Shown here: positions 1 to 6,700 of the stretch, piece after piece
Layout: each line of letters begins with the position of its first letter
Position numbering within the stretch: the first letter of the stretch is position 1
Assembly: GCA_964452095.1 (NCBI GenBank)
Contig: CAYVKX010000096.1
Span: 1 to 6,700, forward strand
DNA length: 6,700 nt
Direction of reading: 5' to 3'
DNA from: DUAL01 sp964452095
Lineage (GTDB): Bacteria; Bacteroidota; Bacteroidia; Flavobacteriales; BACL11
Translations under genes and position numbers: made by a program
Notes under the pieces: model-generated
What the model was told of the DNA's origin: nothing
Seen by the model: the letters and a program-made list of their open reading frames with translations, nothing else
Databases searched by the model: none

Positions 1-1
1 G

Positions 2-184
2 TTTTATGCAGTAGATAGTAGCACAATTATTTTTTGCAATACAAGAATAAATGATAATGGGAGTAGTAAAAATCTTCTTAAAATAGTTGATTTTTTGGGC
101 AGAGAAACTCCCTCTAAAAAGAAAACTCCACTATTCTACATTTTTGATGATGGAACAGTGGAGAAAAAAGTTTTTATTGACTAA
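2..184 (+). CDS. C-terminal fragment of a secreted protein with a T9SS sorting domain (5' end outside the window)
   Basis: An open frame runs from the window edge to a TAA at 182-184 and gives the last 60 residues of a larger protein. Seen: the tail contains KIVDFLGRE (about 80-106), then TPLFYIFDDGTVEKK (125-169), then VFID and the stop. Known: this pattern of a 'D-x-LGRE' strand followed by 'TPLFYIYDDGTVEKK' and a short hydrophobic final strand is a common form of the Bacteroidota type IX secretion C-terminal domain. It directs a protein across the outer membrane through the T9SS and is usually cleaved by the sortase PorU. Inferred: the full protein is a secreted or surface-anchored cargo. 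Its catalytic or binding part lies upstream of the window, so no function can be assigned. The gene faces the tRNA and its stop is 4 bases from the tRNA 3' end, leaving no room for a separate terminator. Confidence 0.85.
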   Translation, partial: FYAVDSSTIIFCNTRINDNGSSKNLLKIVDFLGRETPSKKKTPLFYIFDDGTVEKKVFID

Positions 185-188
185 ATTG

Positions 189-262
189 TGACCCAGGGAG
201 GATTCGAACCCCCAACCCTCAGAGTCGAAATCTGATATTCTATCCAGTTGAACTACTGGGCC
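189..262 (-). tRNA. tRNA-Arg, anticodon TCG
   Basis: Read on the minus strand, 74 bases fold into a complete cloverleaf. The acceptor stem is GGCCCAG/CTGGGTC with one G-U pair. The D stem is GTTC/GAAT, and its loop AACTGGATA carries the conserved GG. The anticodon stem TCAGA/TCTGA holds the loop TTTCGAC, so T33 precedes anticodon TCG, which reads CGA and probably other CGN codons. The variable loop is GGGTT. The T stem is GGGGG/CCTCC with loop TTCGAAT, and the discriminator is A. Both A20 in the D loop and C35 in the anticodon, known determinants for arginyl-tRNA synthetase in E. coli, are present. CCA is not encoded: the bases after the discriminator read CAA, so CCA must be added after processing. 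No intron or odd mismatch is visible. Confidence 0.96.
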
Positions 263-356
263 AAGAACGCAAAAATAACAATCCTTATGGCTTTAATAAC
301 AATTTTTCAATGATTATAAAGTTATCTAAAAATAATGCCTTATTATTGTATTTAAT
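263..356. other. Divergent intergenic spacer between tRNA-Arg and the porZ-like operon
   Basis: This 94-base, strongly AT-rich spacer separates a minus-strand tRNA from the plus-strand operon that begins at 357, so it should carry promoters in both directions. The minus-strand candidate is listed separately. For the plus strand the best match is TATTATTG at 341-348, one mismatch from TAnnTTTG, but no TTG lies at the expected distance upstream. If it is used, the leader would be only a few bases. No Shine-Dalgarno sequence precedes the ATG at 357, which is normal for Bacteroidota. No riboswitch-like fold, operator repeat or coding frame is apparent. Confidence 0.5.
270..302 (-). promoter_or_regulatory. 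Candidate Bacteroidota-type promoter for the tRNA-Arg gene
   Basis: On the minus strand TATTTTTG (277 down to 270) matches the Bacteroidota -7 consensus TAnnTTTG exactly. A TTG at 302-300 sits 22 bases upstream of it, within the spacing reported for the -33 element in this phylum. Transcription would start a few bases before the mature tRNA 5' end at 262, which suits a tRNA gene with a short leader. In such AT-rich sequence the match could occur by chance, and the -33 part is the weaker half. Confidence 0.45.
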
Positions 357-2669
357 ATGAATTTCTACCTCTTAAAATTGTCTTTTTTACTTTGGCTGTT
401 TTTCAGTCCTTTTTTAACCTTTTCCCAACTTACAGAAATTAGTGCTTGGCGCGACCATTTACCATATCATAATGCTACATTGGTTGCAGAAGTGGAAAAC
501 AAAATTTATTGTGTTACCCAGAGCGGTTTGTTTTATTTCAATAAAGCTGATAACACCATAAATAGAATGTCAAAAGTAAATGGACTCTCTGATACTGAAG
601 TTGGAAAAGTGGCTTATCAAAAGGAAAATAAAGCTTTACTTATTACCTACAAAAACACAAATATTGATCTTATAAAAAATGGAAGAATCATTAATATTTC
701 TGACATAAAAGACAAACCTATATTGGGAGAAAAAACCATTAACAACATCTTTTTTATTAATGCGATTGCTTATTTATCCTGTCCTTTTGGATTGGTGGTT
801 TTGGACACAGAAAAGGAAGAAATTTTAGATACTTATAAAATAGGAGAGAATGGCGATTTTGTAAAAATAAATGATTGTAATTTTGATGGATACTCTCTTT
901 TTGTAGCGACTTCCAAAGGAATTTATTCTGCAAATATCAATGAAGAAAATCTTTCTGATTATAATAATTGGAGAAAGCATACTAATTTTGAAAACGGATT
1001 AAATGCAAATAATTCTTTTGAAAATATTACTTTTTTTAATGGAGAAATGTATGCGAGAACTTCTGATAGTATAGTGCTTATTTATGAAAATAATATTTGG
1101 AAAACATACGCTTCTTTTGCTAAAAAAATAGAGCATCTTCACTCTTCTTATAACGATTTGTTTATTGTTTTAGAAGATGAAATAAGGGTTATTAAAAACG
1201 ATAGTGTAAATGAAATTATCACTCAAAATATTTCTAATTCAAAACACGCTATTTATGATAAAGATGAAAATTTATGGGTAGCCGATTTCGATAAGGATTT
1301 GCTAAAATATACTGCCTCAACTTTTGTAGAACAAATTGACCCAAACGGCCCAAGAACAGCTAATGTATTCAAACTGCTAACGGCAAAAAATGATTTGTGG
1401 ATTGCTCCTGGTGGTTATTATGTAAGCAGAGCTAACATTTGGAATTTTGATGGAGTATTCTTTTTTGAAAATAATTCCGATTGGGACTATAAAAGCACTG
1501 GAGAAATTGATGGCATTTATGATGTGGTGAGTGTTGCTGTAAATCCAAAAGATAATTCTCAGGTATATTTAAGCAGTTGGAATGGTGGAATTTTAAAGCT
1601 TCAAAATAAAAGCTTTGTAGAAAAATATAATTTTGATAATACCGGAGGTGCTTTGGATACAGTAAGTATTGCGAATGTAAATGGCTGGATTCGTGTTTCC
1701 GATTTGTATTTTGATGATAATCAGAATTTATGGGGGCTAAATTCTTTAGCGCAAAATTCTTTGGTGGTAAAAACTGCTTCTGGTGATTGGTACTCTTTTA
1801 GGTTAAATGGAGTTGATGGAAGTAGTACTTATTTCAAAGATTTAATTATTGATTCTTTTGGGCAGAAATGGGGTATTATTAAAAATGCTGGACTTTTTGT
1901 GTATAACGATAACGGAACAATTGAAAATAGCAATGATGATGAAATTCAACTAATAAATAAAAGTGCGGGAAGTGGTGGTTTGCCCTCATTAGAAGTGTAC
2001 TCCTTAGCGGTTGATTTGGAAGGGGAAATTTGGGTTGGAACCGATAAGGGAATCACTGTTTTCTATTCTCCTGAATTGGTGTTTTCTGGGCAAAATTATG
2101 ACGCACAACAAATCCTTATTCAACAGGGGGAATACGGACAATATTTGCTAGATACAGAAACGATTAATTGTATAGAAGTGGATGGGGCTAATAGAAAATG
2201 GGTGGGAACTGGTGGATCTGGAGTGTATCTGCTTTCAGCTGATGGAACTGAAGAAATTCATCATTTTACCACTGAAAACAGTCCACTTTTTTCTAACAAT
2301 ATTATCGATATTGCCATCAATGAAATTAGCGGAGAGGTTTTTATCGGTACAGAAAAAGGGATTATTTCATATAGATCTGATGCCACAAAAGGTTATGATT
2401 CTCACAATAATGTGATGGTTTTCCCGAATCCTGTTAAGGAAAATTACAATGGGAAAATTGCAATAAAAGGGCTAGTAAGTGATGCAAATGTAAAAATTAC
2501 AGACATCAATAGAAATTTAGTTTTTGAAACATTTTCCCTTGGCGGACAGGCAGTTTGGAATGGGAAAAACAAAAGTGGAGATAGAGCAAGTACTGGAGTG
2601 TATTTGGTGTTCAGTAGCAATATAGATGGGGAAGAAACTATGGTAAGTAAAATTCTTTTTATTCACTAA
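357..2669 (+). CDS. porZ: PorZ-like T9SS protein: two beta-propellers plus C-terminal sorting-type domain
   Basis: This 770-residue exported protein opens with a signal peptide (residues 1-23, hydrophobic core LLWLFF, likely cut before Q24). The ATG at 357 is chosen because it supplies this signal. The mature part starts with ISAWRDHLPYHNA and continues as repeated beta-strand units of the two-component-regulator propeller type. Clear examples are EIWVGTDKGITVF (557-569), RKWVGTGGSGVYLL (613-626) and EVFIGTEKGIISY (660-672). Residues 686-770 start VMVFPNP and end KILFIH, a type A T9SS C-terminal domain. Known: P. gingivalis PorZ is about 776 residues with two seven-bladed propellers and such a domain. 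It sits at the cell surface and hands anionic LPS to the sortase PorU, which joins it to cargo. Length, domain order, N-terminal sequence and the neighbouring recO support the same role here. The LPS ligand in this organism is inferred. The stop TAA shares its last base with the recO ATG. Automated pipelines may label it only as a regulator-propeller protein, but no kinase or transmembrane part follows. Confidence 0.82.
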   Translation: MNFYLLKLSFLLWLFFSPFLTFSQLTEISAWRDHLPYHNATLVAEVENKIYCVTQSGLFYFNKADNTINRMSKVNGLSDTEVGKVAYQKENKALLITYKNTNIDLIKNGRIINISDIKDKPILGEKTINNIFFINAIAYLSCPFGLVVLDTEKEEILDTYKIGENGDFVKINDCNFDGYSLFVATSKGIYSANINEENLSDYNNWRKHTNFENGLNANNSFENITFFNGEMYARTSDSIVLIYENNIWKTYASFAKKIEHLHSSYNDLFIVLEDEIRVIKNDSVNEIITQNISNSKHAIYDKDENLWVADFDKDLLKYTASTFVEQIDPNGPRTANVFKLLTAKNDLWIAPGGYYVSRANIWNFDGVFFFENNSDWDYKSTGEIDGIYDVVSVAVNPKDNSQVYLSSWNGGILKLQNKSFVEKYNFDNTGGALDTVSIANVNGWIRVSDLYFDDNQNLWGLNSLAQNSLVVKTASGDWYSFRLNGVDGSSTYFKDLIIDSFGQKWGIIKNAGLFVYNDNGTIENSNDDEIQLINKSAGSGGLPSLEVYSLAVDLEGEIWVGTDKGITVFYSPELVFSGQNYDAQQILIQQGEYGQYLLDTETINCIEVDGANRKWVGTGGSGVYLLSADGTEEIHHFTTENSPLFSNNIIDIAINEISGEVFIGTEKGIISYRSDATKGYDSHNNVMVFPNPVKENYNGKIAIKGLVSDANVKITDINRNLVFETFSLGGQAVWNGKNKSGDRASTGVYLVFSSNIDGEETMVSKILFIH

Positions 2670-3376
2670 TGCTCCAAAAAACCAGGGGCATAGCTCTACA
2701 TTATTATAAGTATTCTGAAAGTTCGGTAATCGCTAAAATTTTTACCCAAGAATTTGGTTTGCAATCTATTATTATAAATGGGGTAAGACAAAAAAAATCA
2801 AAAACTAAATTAAACTTATTACAACCATTAAGTATTATTGATTTGGAATTTTACAACAAATCAAATTCTGGGTTAAAACGAATAAAAGAAATATCTGCTT
2901 CAGCATTATTTAACAAACTTCCTCTTGATATAAATAGGAAATTAATCTCTGTTTTTATTGCTGAAGTTTTACTAAAAGTATTAGTTGAACAAGAAAAAGA
3001 TGAGGCTATGTTTCTGTATGCTGAAAGTGCAATTAATGAGCTTGAAAATAGCACTGAAATACCCAACACATATCCTTTACATTTTTTAATCAAGCTAAGT
3101 TCTTATCTGGGATTTTACCCTTCAAAACTATATTCAGAATTCCCTTTTTTTGATTTGCAAAATGGTTGTTTTGCAGAAAAAGGATTTGGACATAATTATT
3201 TTATAAAAGGGGAGGAGTTATCCAATTTTAAGAAATTATTATTGGAAGAAAAAACTAATTTTTCTCCTTCTGAGAGAAAAAAAATACTTTTAATTTTATT
3301 AGATTATTACAAATTGCATCATCACGAAATAAAGAATTTGAAATCACATATAGTAATAGAACAATTAAGACAATGA
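2669..3376 (+). CDS. recO: DNA repair protein RecO
   Basis: RecO is a cytoplasmic recombination mediator: with RecR (and RecF) it helps load RecA onto SSB-coated single-stranded DNA and can anneal complementary strands. The product has 235 residues, typical of the family. The N-terminus (MLQKTRGIALHYYKYSESS, then VIAKIFTQEFGLQSIIINGVR) is the characteristic RecO OB-fold, about residues 1-80, with a basic stretch RQKKSKTK after it that suits DNA binding. The rest is mainly helical, including a leucine-rich region near HFLIKLSSYLGFYPSK. Only one cysteine is visible (in FDLQNGCFAEKG), so the four-cysteine zinc site of some RecO proteins, such as that of Deinococcus, is absent. The start codon overlaps the upstream stop by one base (TAATG) and the end overlaps the next gene by four (ATGA). 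Translation is therefore probably coupled along a run of otherwise envelope-related genes. Confidence 0.93.
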   Translation: MLQKTRGIALHYYKYSESSVIAKIFTQEFGLQSIIINGVRQKKSKTKLNLLQPLSIIDLEFYNKSNSGLKRIKEISASALFNKLPLDINRKLISVFIAEVLLKVLVEQEKDEAMFLYAESAINELENSTEIPNTYPLHFLIKLSSYLGFYPSKLYSEFPFFDLQNGCFAEKGFGHNYFIKGEELSNFKKLLLEEKTNFSPSERKKILLILLDYYKLHHHEIKNLKSHIVIEQLRQ

Positions 3377-5667
3377 AAGGATTTTTGATTTTTCTTTTTA
3401 GCATTAGTAGTGTTTTTTGTTGGGGACAAAAAATTAAAATACTGGATAGCATCTTAAAAACTCCAATAGAAAATGTAAATTTTAAATCGGCTGAAATTGG
3501 GATAAGCACCAATGAAAATGGAGTGGTTGATATCTCCATTTTTCAAAAAAATGATACTGTTAATATAAGCCATTTATCTTATCATTCTAAAAAGATAATT
3601 GCAGGCGAAATTTCCTCAATCTTTTACCTTTCTCCAAGAATAAAAATTCTTCCAACTATTGATTTTAAAGGTAGTAAAATATCTGTATTAAGCACACAAA
3701 TTATAGAGGAAATAAGCCCAGAAGAAAGACTACTAATTCCAAAATCTACTGCTGAAATTTTGGAAGGACATTTAGGAATTACAGTACAAGAAAGTCAATC
3801 GGGCGGAGGTAGCCCAAACTTTAGGGGAATGGAGGCTAATCGGCTTTTATTAGTTGTAGATGGTATTCCGCTTAATAACGCTATTTATAGAAGTGGACAC
3901 CTACAAGCCTCCTCTACAATTAATCCTTTTTTTATACAGAAAATAGATTTGCTTTCAGCCCCTACATCAGTCGCTTATGGAAATGGAGCAATGGGTGGCG
4001 CTTTGCTTTTTCATACAAAAAACAACTCCTTAAATGAAAATTCTGCTTATTTTCATCAGCAATACGAAAGTTCTTCAAATGCTGTTTTCTTAAATTTTTT
4101 AACCAATTATCACAATAAAAAAATTGCTTTTACTTCTGGCTTTTCCATAAAATCTGTTGGCAATTTAAAGATGGGAGAAAATCGATTACACGACTATGAA
4201 AATTGGGGAAAAGAACCTTTTGCAACTAAGGGAAAAGAGCAATTACCCACCTCTTACAACCAAGCTGATTTTATGCACAAAATTTTTTATCGAGCAAACA
4301 AAACGAATTTCTTTATACTCAATACCCAATATTCCACATCCACCAATATAAGTCGGTTTGATAAATTAAATGATATAAAAAATGAGTTGGCTAAATATAG
4401 CGATTGGTATTACGGGCCTCAAGATAGATTTTTGCAGAGCTTAAAACTATTACAAAATATTAATAATTATGTAATTGATGAAATGAGGACAACTCTTGCT
4501 TTTCAAAATCTTAACGAATCCCGTCATAAACAAAAAGCAGGTGAAGATGTCTTTAGCAATAGGTTTGAAAATGTTAAAGTTTATGACATTGCAGTTGATT
4601 TCGTAAAAAAAATCAATAACCTAAATATCAGCTATGGAGTAGGGAATAGGTATCAAACCATAGATTCAAAAGCAAATAAGGAATTAAACAATATCCTTGC
4701 TTACAATACTACACGCTACCCTGATGGGGGAAGTAATGTTGTTGATTATTTTGCTTATAGTCAATTAAAAATTTCTCTTGCCAAAAAATTGGAAATGCTA
4801 ATAGGTGCAAGGGGAAATCAAAATAATTTAACTGCAAATTTTAACGACTCTACTTTTAGTTTTGGGAGAGTAAATAACAAAAGTTTCTCTTTTATTAAGT
4901 CCGCTTTGCTTGCCTACAAAATAGGCGAAAACACCACCATTAAAGCCTCTTATTATGGTGGCTTTAGAAATCCAAATATTGATGATATCGGAAAGGTTTT
5001 TTCAAAAAATGACAAAGATGTAATTGTTCCTAATGAAAATCTTGAGCCAGAATATTCCGATAATTTAGAGGTAGCTATAAATTATAAAGGGCGAAAATTC
5101 CAGCTTCAAATTCAACTCTACAAAATAAAAATAAACAATGCCATAAGCCGAGAATATAGCACTTTAAATGGGGTGGATAGTATGCTTTTTGATGGGGAAT
5201 TAATGAGAATACAAATGAATAAAAATATAGAATCAGCTAGCATTGATGGGCTAAGTTTTTACGGAAAATATAGCCCAACCAAAAGGTTGTCTTTTATTGC
5301 CAATTGCAATTATTTAAAAGGTGAAGCTTCTGAAAACAAACCCCTTGCTCACATTCCACCATTTAATGCAAATCTTGCTTTAAACTACACTTACCTTCAA
5401 CATGAGTTTGAATTTTATGGAAAATACAATGCTTGGAAATATGCAAAGTATTATGATAAGGAAGGGGTGGATAATTTGGAGGAAGCAACAATAGATGGGT
5501 CCCCAATGTGGTATACCATTAATGCGCATTATAGCTACAAAATTGATAAAACACTCACTATTGGTATTGGTGTAGAAAATATGATGGATGTTCATTACAA
5601 AACTTTTGCTTCTGGCATAAGTGCAAGCGGTAGAAATTTAATCTTATCTTTGCATTCCAAATTTTAA
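3373..5667 (+). CDS. TonB-dependent outer-membrane receptor, related to haem/haemoglobin-type receptors
   Basis: This 764-residue receptor probably imports a scarce nutrient across the outer membrane using TonB energy. In order: a signal peptide (1-18, likely cut before Q19); a carboxypeptidase-regulatory-like beta domain (about 20-95, with TNENGVVDI); a plug domain (about 117-220) with STAEILEGHLGI, SGGGSPNFRG (143-152) and LLLVVDGIPLNNAIYRSGHL (158-177); then a beta-barrel ending in GRNLILSLHSKF with the C-terminal Phe typical of outer-membrane barrels. The plug wording, and the pair FRNP (531-534) and PNENLEPE (553-560), resemble the FRAP and NPNL boxes of haem/haemoglobin receptors such as HmuR. 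Between these boxes I see no histidine, although a conserved haem-linked one is known there in that group, so haem as substrate is only a guess. It lacks the SusC/RagA hallmarks and a SusD partner gene. The ATG overlaps the recO stop by four bases (ATGA). Confidence 0.88.
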   Translation: MKGFLIFLFSISSVFCWGQKIKILDSILKTPIENVNFKSAEIGISTNENGVVDISIFQKNDTVNISHLSYHSKKIIAGEISSIFYLSPRIKILPTIDFKGSKISVLSTQIIEEISPEERLLIPKSTAEILEGHLGITVQESQSGGGSPNFRGMEANRLLLVVDGIPLNNAIYRSGHLQASSTINPFFIQKIDLLSAPTSVAYGNGAMGGALLFHTKNNSLNENSAYFHQQYESSSNAVFLNFLTNYHNKKIAFTSGFSIKSVGNLKMGENRLHDYENWGKEPFATKGKEQLPTSYNQADFMHKIFYRANKTNFFILNTQYSTSTNISRFDKLNDIKNELAKYSDWYYGPQDRFLQSLKLLQNINNYVIDEMRTTLAFQNLNESRHKQKAGEDVFSNRFENVKVYDIAVDFVKKINNLNISYGVGNRYQTIDSKANKELNNILAYNTTRYPDGGSNVVDYFAYSQLKISLAKKLEMLIGARGNQNNLTANFNDSTFSFGRVNNKSFSFIKSALLAYKIGENTTIKASYYGGFRNPNIDDIGKVFSKNDKDVIVPNENLEPEYSDNLEVAINYKGRKFQLQIQLYKIKINNAISREYSTLNGVDSMLFDGELMRIQMNKNIESASIDGLSFYGKYSPTKRLSFIANCNYLKGEASENKPLAHIPPFNANLALNYTYLQHEFEFYGKYNAWKYAKYYDKEGVDNLEEATIDGSPMWYTINAHYSYKIDKTLTIGIGVENMMDVHYKTFASGISASGRNLILSLHSKF

Positions 5668-5673
5668 ACTAAA

Positions 5674-6700
5674 ATGAAAAAACTACTTTTTATTCTGTTG
5701 TTTTCTTTTACTTTCCATCTTTCTTTTGCTCAAATTTGGGAAGAAAACTTAACAGAAAAATCTTCTATTACTGAAAAAATTAATGCTTTTAATGAGTATA
5801 AATCTACTTATTCTTACACCAAAGGAAATGGCTACAAACCCTATGCTCGTTCCTTATATTTTTTAGAAAAAAGAATGCCTGAAAATGGTATTTTTCCTGC
5901 AACCGCTTTATTTACTGAGTGGCTGAAAGAAAAGGAAAAAATGAGAAATGCAAAAGTTTCTTCTACTTCCAATTGGACTCCTTTAGGTCCTTTTGATACT
6001 CCAATAATTATTTCTAATGGTAAAAAAAGAGGGAATGGAAGAGTTAATGCAATTGCTTTTGACCCTTTTGATGCTAATATAATTTGGATTGGCTCTCCTG
6101 GTGGTGGCTTGTGGAAAACCACTGATGGAGGAAATACTTGGGCTACAAATACCGATAATCTTCCTGTAATTGGAATTTCTTCTATCGTTATTCACCCTAC
6201 AAATAACCAAATAATGTACATAGCAACTGGTGATGCTGATGGTTCTGATACTTATAGTATTGGAATTTTGAAAAGTACGGACGGAGGAAATAGTTGGAAT
6301 ACAACTGGGCTCAGTTATAATGTGAGTCAGTATAAAAGAATCAATAAAATAATCCTCAACCCAAACTTTCCAGACAGTTTAGTGGTTGCCACAAATAGCG
6401 GAATTACTATTAGTGCAGATGGAGGGGTTAATTGGAGTAGTTCTTTAACTGGAAGAATGCGTGATGTTGAGTTTAAGCCAGGAAATCCTTCTATTATTTA
6501 TGCTGCTTTAGATGCTTCAAGTGGGGCTTCAAAAATTTATCGTTCCACAAATGGTGGGGTTGGCTGGGCTATTTTAGGTGGTGGTTTGCCAACTAGTGGT
6601 TTGGATAGAATTCTATTGGGAGTAACCCCCGCAAACCCTGAAGTAGTTTATGCACTTATTGCTAAATCTGATGCTGGGTTTTATGGTTTTTACAAATCGG
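5674..6700 (+). CDS. Secreted Asp-box (BNR/sortilin-like) beta-propeller protein, 3' end outside the window
   Basis: The frame starts at ATG 5674, 6 bases after the receptor stop, and stays open to the window edge: 342 complete codons plus one base. The first residues (MKKLLFILLFSF, ending in SFAQ) form a signal peptide likely cut between A19 and Q20. Residues 20-100 are a polar, mostly helical-looking segment with GNGYKPYARSLYFLEKRM. Then come NWTPLGPF (100-107), GRVNAIAFDP (122-131) and a series of propeller blades marked by Asp-box motifs: TTDGGNTW (149-156), STDGGNSW (201-208), SADGGVNW (247-254) and a degenerate STNGGVGW (291-298). Spacing is about 44-52 residues. Known: Bacteroidota proteins with this N-terminal layout are usually long, extracellular and end in a T9SS sorting domain. 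Asp-boxes shape the propeller fold and are not catalytic, so a glycosidase label is not justified. The substrate or partner is unknown, and the sorting domain, if present, lies beyond the window. An A-rich stretch, not a Shine-Dalgarno, precedes the ATG. Confidence 0.87.
   Translation, partial: MKKLLFILLFSFTFHLSFAQIWEENLTEKSSITEKINAFNEYKSTYSYTKGNGYKPYARSLYFLEKRMPENGIFPATALFTEWLKEKEKMRNAKVSSTSNWTPLGPFDTPIIISNGKKRGNGRVNAIAFDPFDANIIWIGSPGGGLWKTTDGGNTWATNTDNLPVIGISSIVIHPTNNQIMYIATGDADGSDTYSIGILKSTDGGNSWNTTGLSYNVSQYKRINKIILNPNFPDSLVVATNSGITISADGGVNWSSSLTGRMRDVEFKPGNPSIIYAALDASSGASKIYRSTNGGVGWAILGGGLPTSGLDRILLGVTPANPEVVYALIAKSDAGFYGFYKS

Larger units (their letters stand above)
357..6700 (+). other. 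Probable operon: porZ-like, recO, TonB receptor, Asp-box protein
   Basis: The four plus-strand genes have junctions of -1 base (TAATG at 2667-2671), -4 bases (ATGA at 3373-3376) and +6 bases (5668-5673). None of these junctions has room for a terminator or an independent promoter of normal length, so a shared transcript from the 263-356 spacer is the simplest reading. Promoters inside the coding regions cannot be excluded. Confidence 0.7.

Noticed and set aside
189..262. tRNA-Arg as an integration site for a mobile element
   Set aside because: No integrase, no repeated copy of the tRNA 3' end and no change in base composition are visible on either side within the window.
331..347. AATAAT and ATTATT arms separated by five bases, a possible hairpin in the spacer
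   Set aside because: Only six A-T pairs with no GC and no following T-run; too weak to be a terminator and expected by chance in such AT-rich DNA.
2182..2415. A 77-codon plus-strand open frame inside the PorZ-like gene
   Set aside because: It lies wholly inside a clear propeller coding region in another frame and has no recognisable domain; the porZ-like frame shows intact family motifs throughout this stretch.
357..2669. Reading the propeller gene as a hybrid two-component sensor because of its regulator-propeller repeats
   Set aside because: There is no transmembrane segment after the propellers and no histidine kinase or receiver domain; the protein ends in a T9SS-type C-terminal domain.
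2851..3539. Two minus-strand open frames (2851-3093 and 3255-3539) opposite recO and the start of the receptor
   Set aside because: They are antisense to well-supported genes, with low-complexity translations rich in Ser, Phe, Ile and Leu as expected from AT-rich antisense; no motif or start signal supports them.
5380..6210. Three minus-strand open frames opposite the receptor C-terminus and the Asp-box gene (5380-5595, 5841-6122, 5983-6210)
   Set aside because: The opposite strand encodes convincing barrel strands and Asp-box repeats; the Pro-rich and Gly-rich antisense translations reflect the complements of those codons.
5674..6700. Calling the Asp-box protein a sialidase or other glycosidase
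   Set aside because: Asp-boxes are structural and occur in many non-enzymatic propellers; the sialidase arginine triad and the N-terminal FRIP-type motif are not seen in the available part.

Overview
The window reads as an ordinary chromosomal segment of an AT-rich Bacteroidota species, most likely a flavobacterium-like organism. Four things point this way: type IX secretion system (T9SS) C-terminal sorting domains, a TonB-dependent receptor with a carboxypeptidase-like N-terminal domain, signal peptides that appear to be cut just before a Gln, and start codons with no Shine-Dalgarno sequence. A PorZ-like gene directly followed by recO also fits that phylum.

Layout. Positions 2-184 hold the last 60 codons of a plus-strand gene whose product ends in a T9SS sorting domain. 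A minus-strand tRNA-Arg (anticodon TCG) occupies 189-262, convergent with that gene and only 4 bases from its stop codon. A 94-base divergent spacer (263-356) must carry the tRNA promoter and probably the promoter of the next operon. From 357 to the window end, four plus-strand genes are packed without gaps: a PorZ-like double propeller protein with a T9SS C-terminal domain (357-2669); recO (2669-3376, sharing one base with the gene before); a TonB-dependent outer-membrane receptor related to the haem/haemoglobin receptor group (3373-5667, overlapping recO by 4 bases); and the first 342 codons of a secreted Asp-box propeller protein (5674 onward, 6 bases after the receptor stop).

How they fit together. 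Three of the four genes in the run encode exported or envelope proteins, and recO is the cytoplasmic exception. In Porphyromonas gingivalis, PorZ delivers anionic LPS to the sortase PorU, which attaches it to T9SS cargo. The PorZ-like protein here is therefore probably part of the export and attachment machinery. The genes at both window edges encode a definite and a probable T9SS cargo. Co-transcription is inferred from the overlaps. I see no mobile element, CRISPR array, phage gene or clearly new system; the points worth a second look are the packing of recO among envelope genes, the receptor's substrate, and the crowded tRNA/cargo-gene junction.
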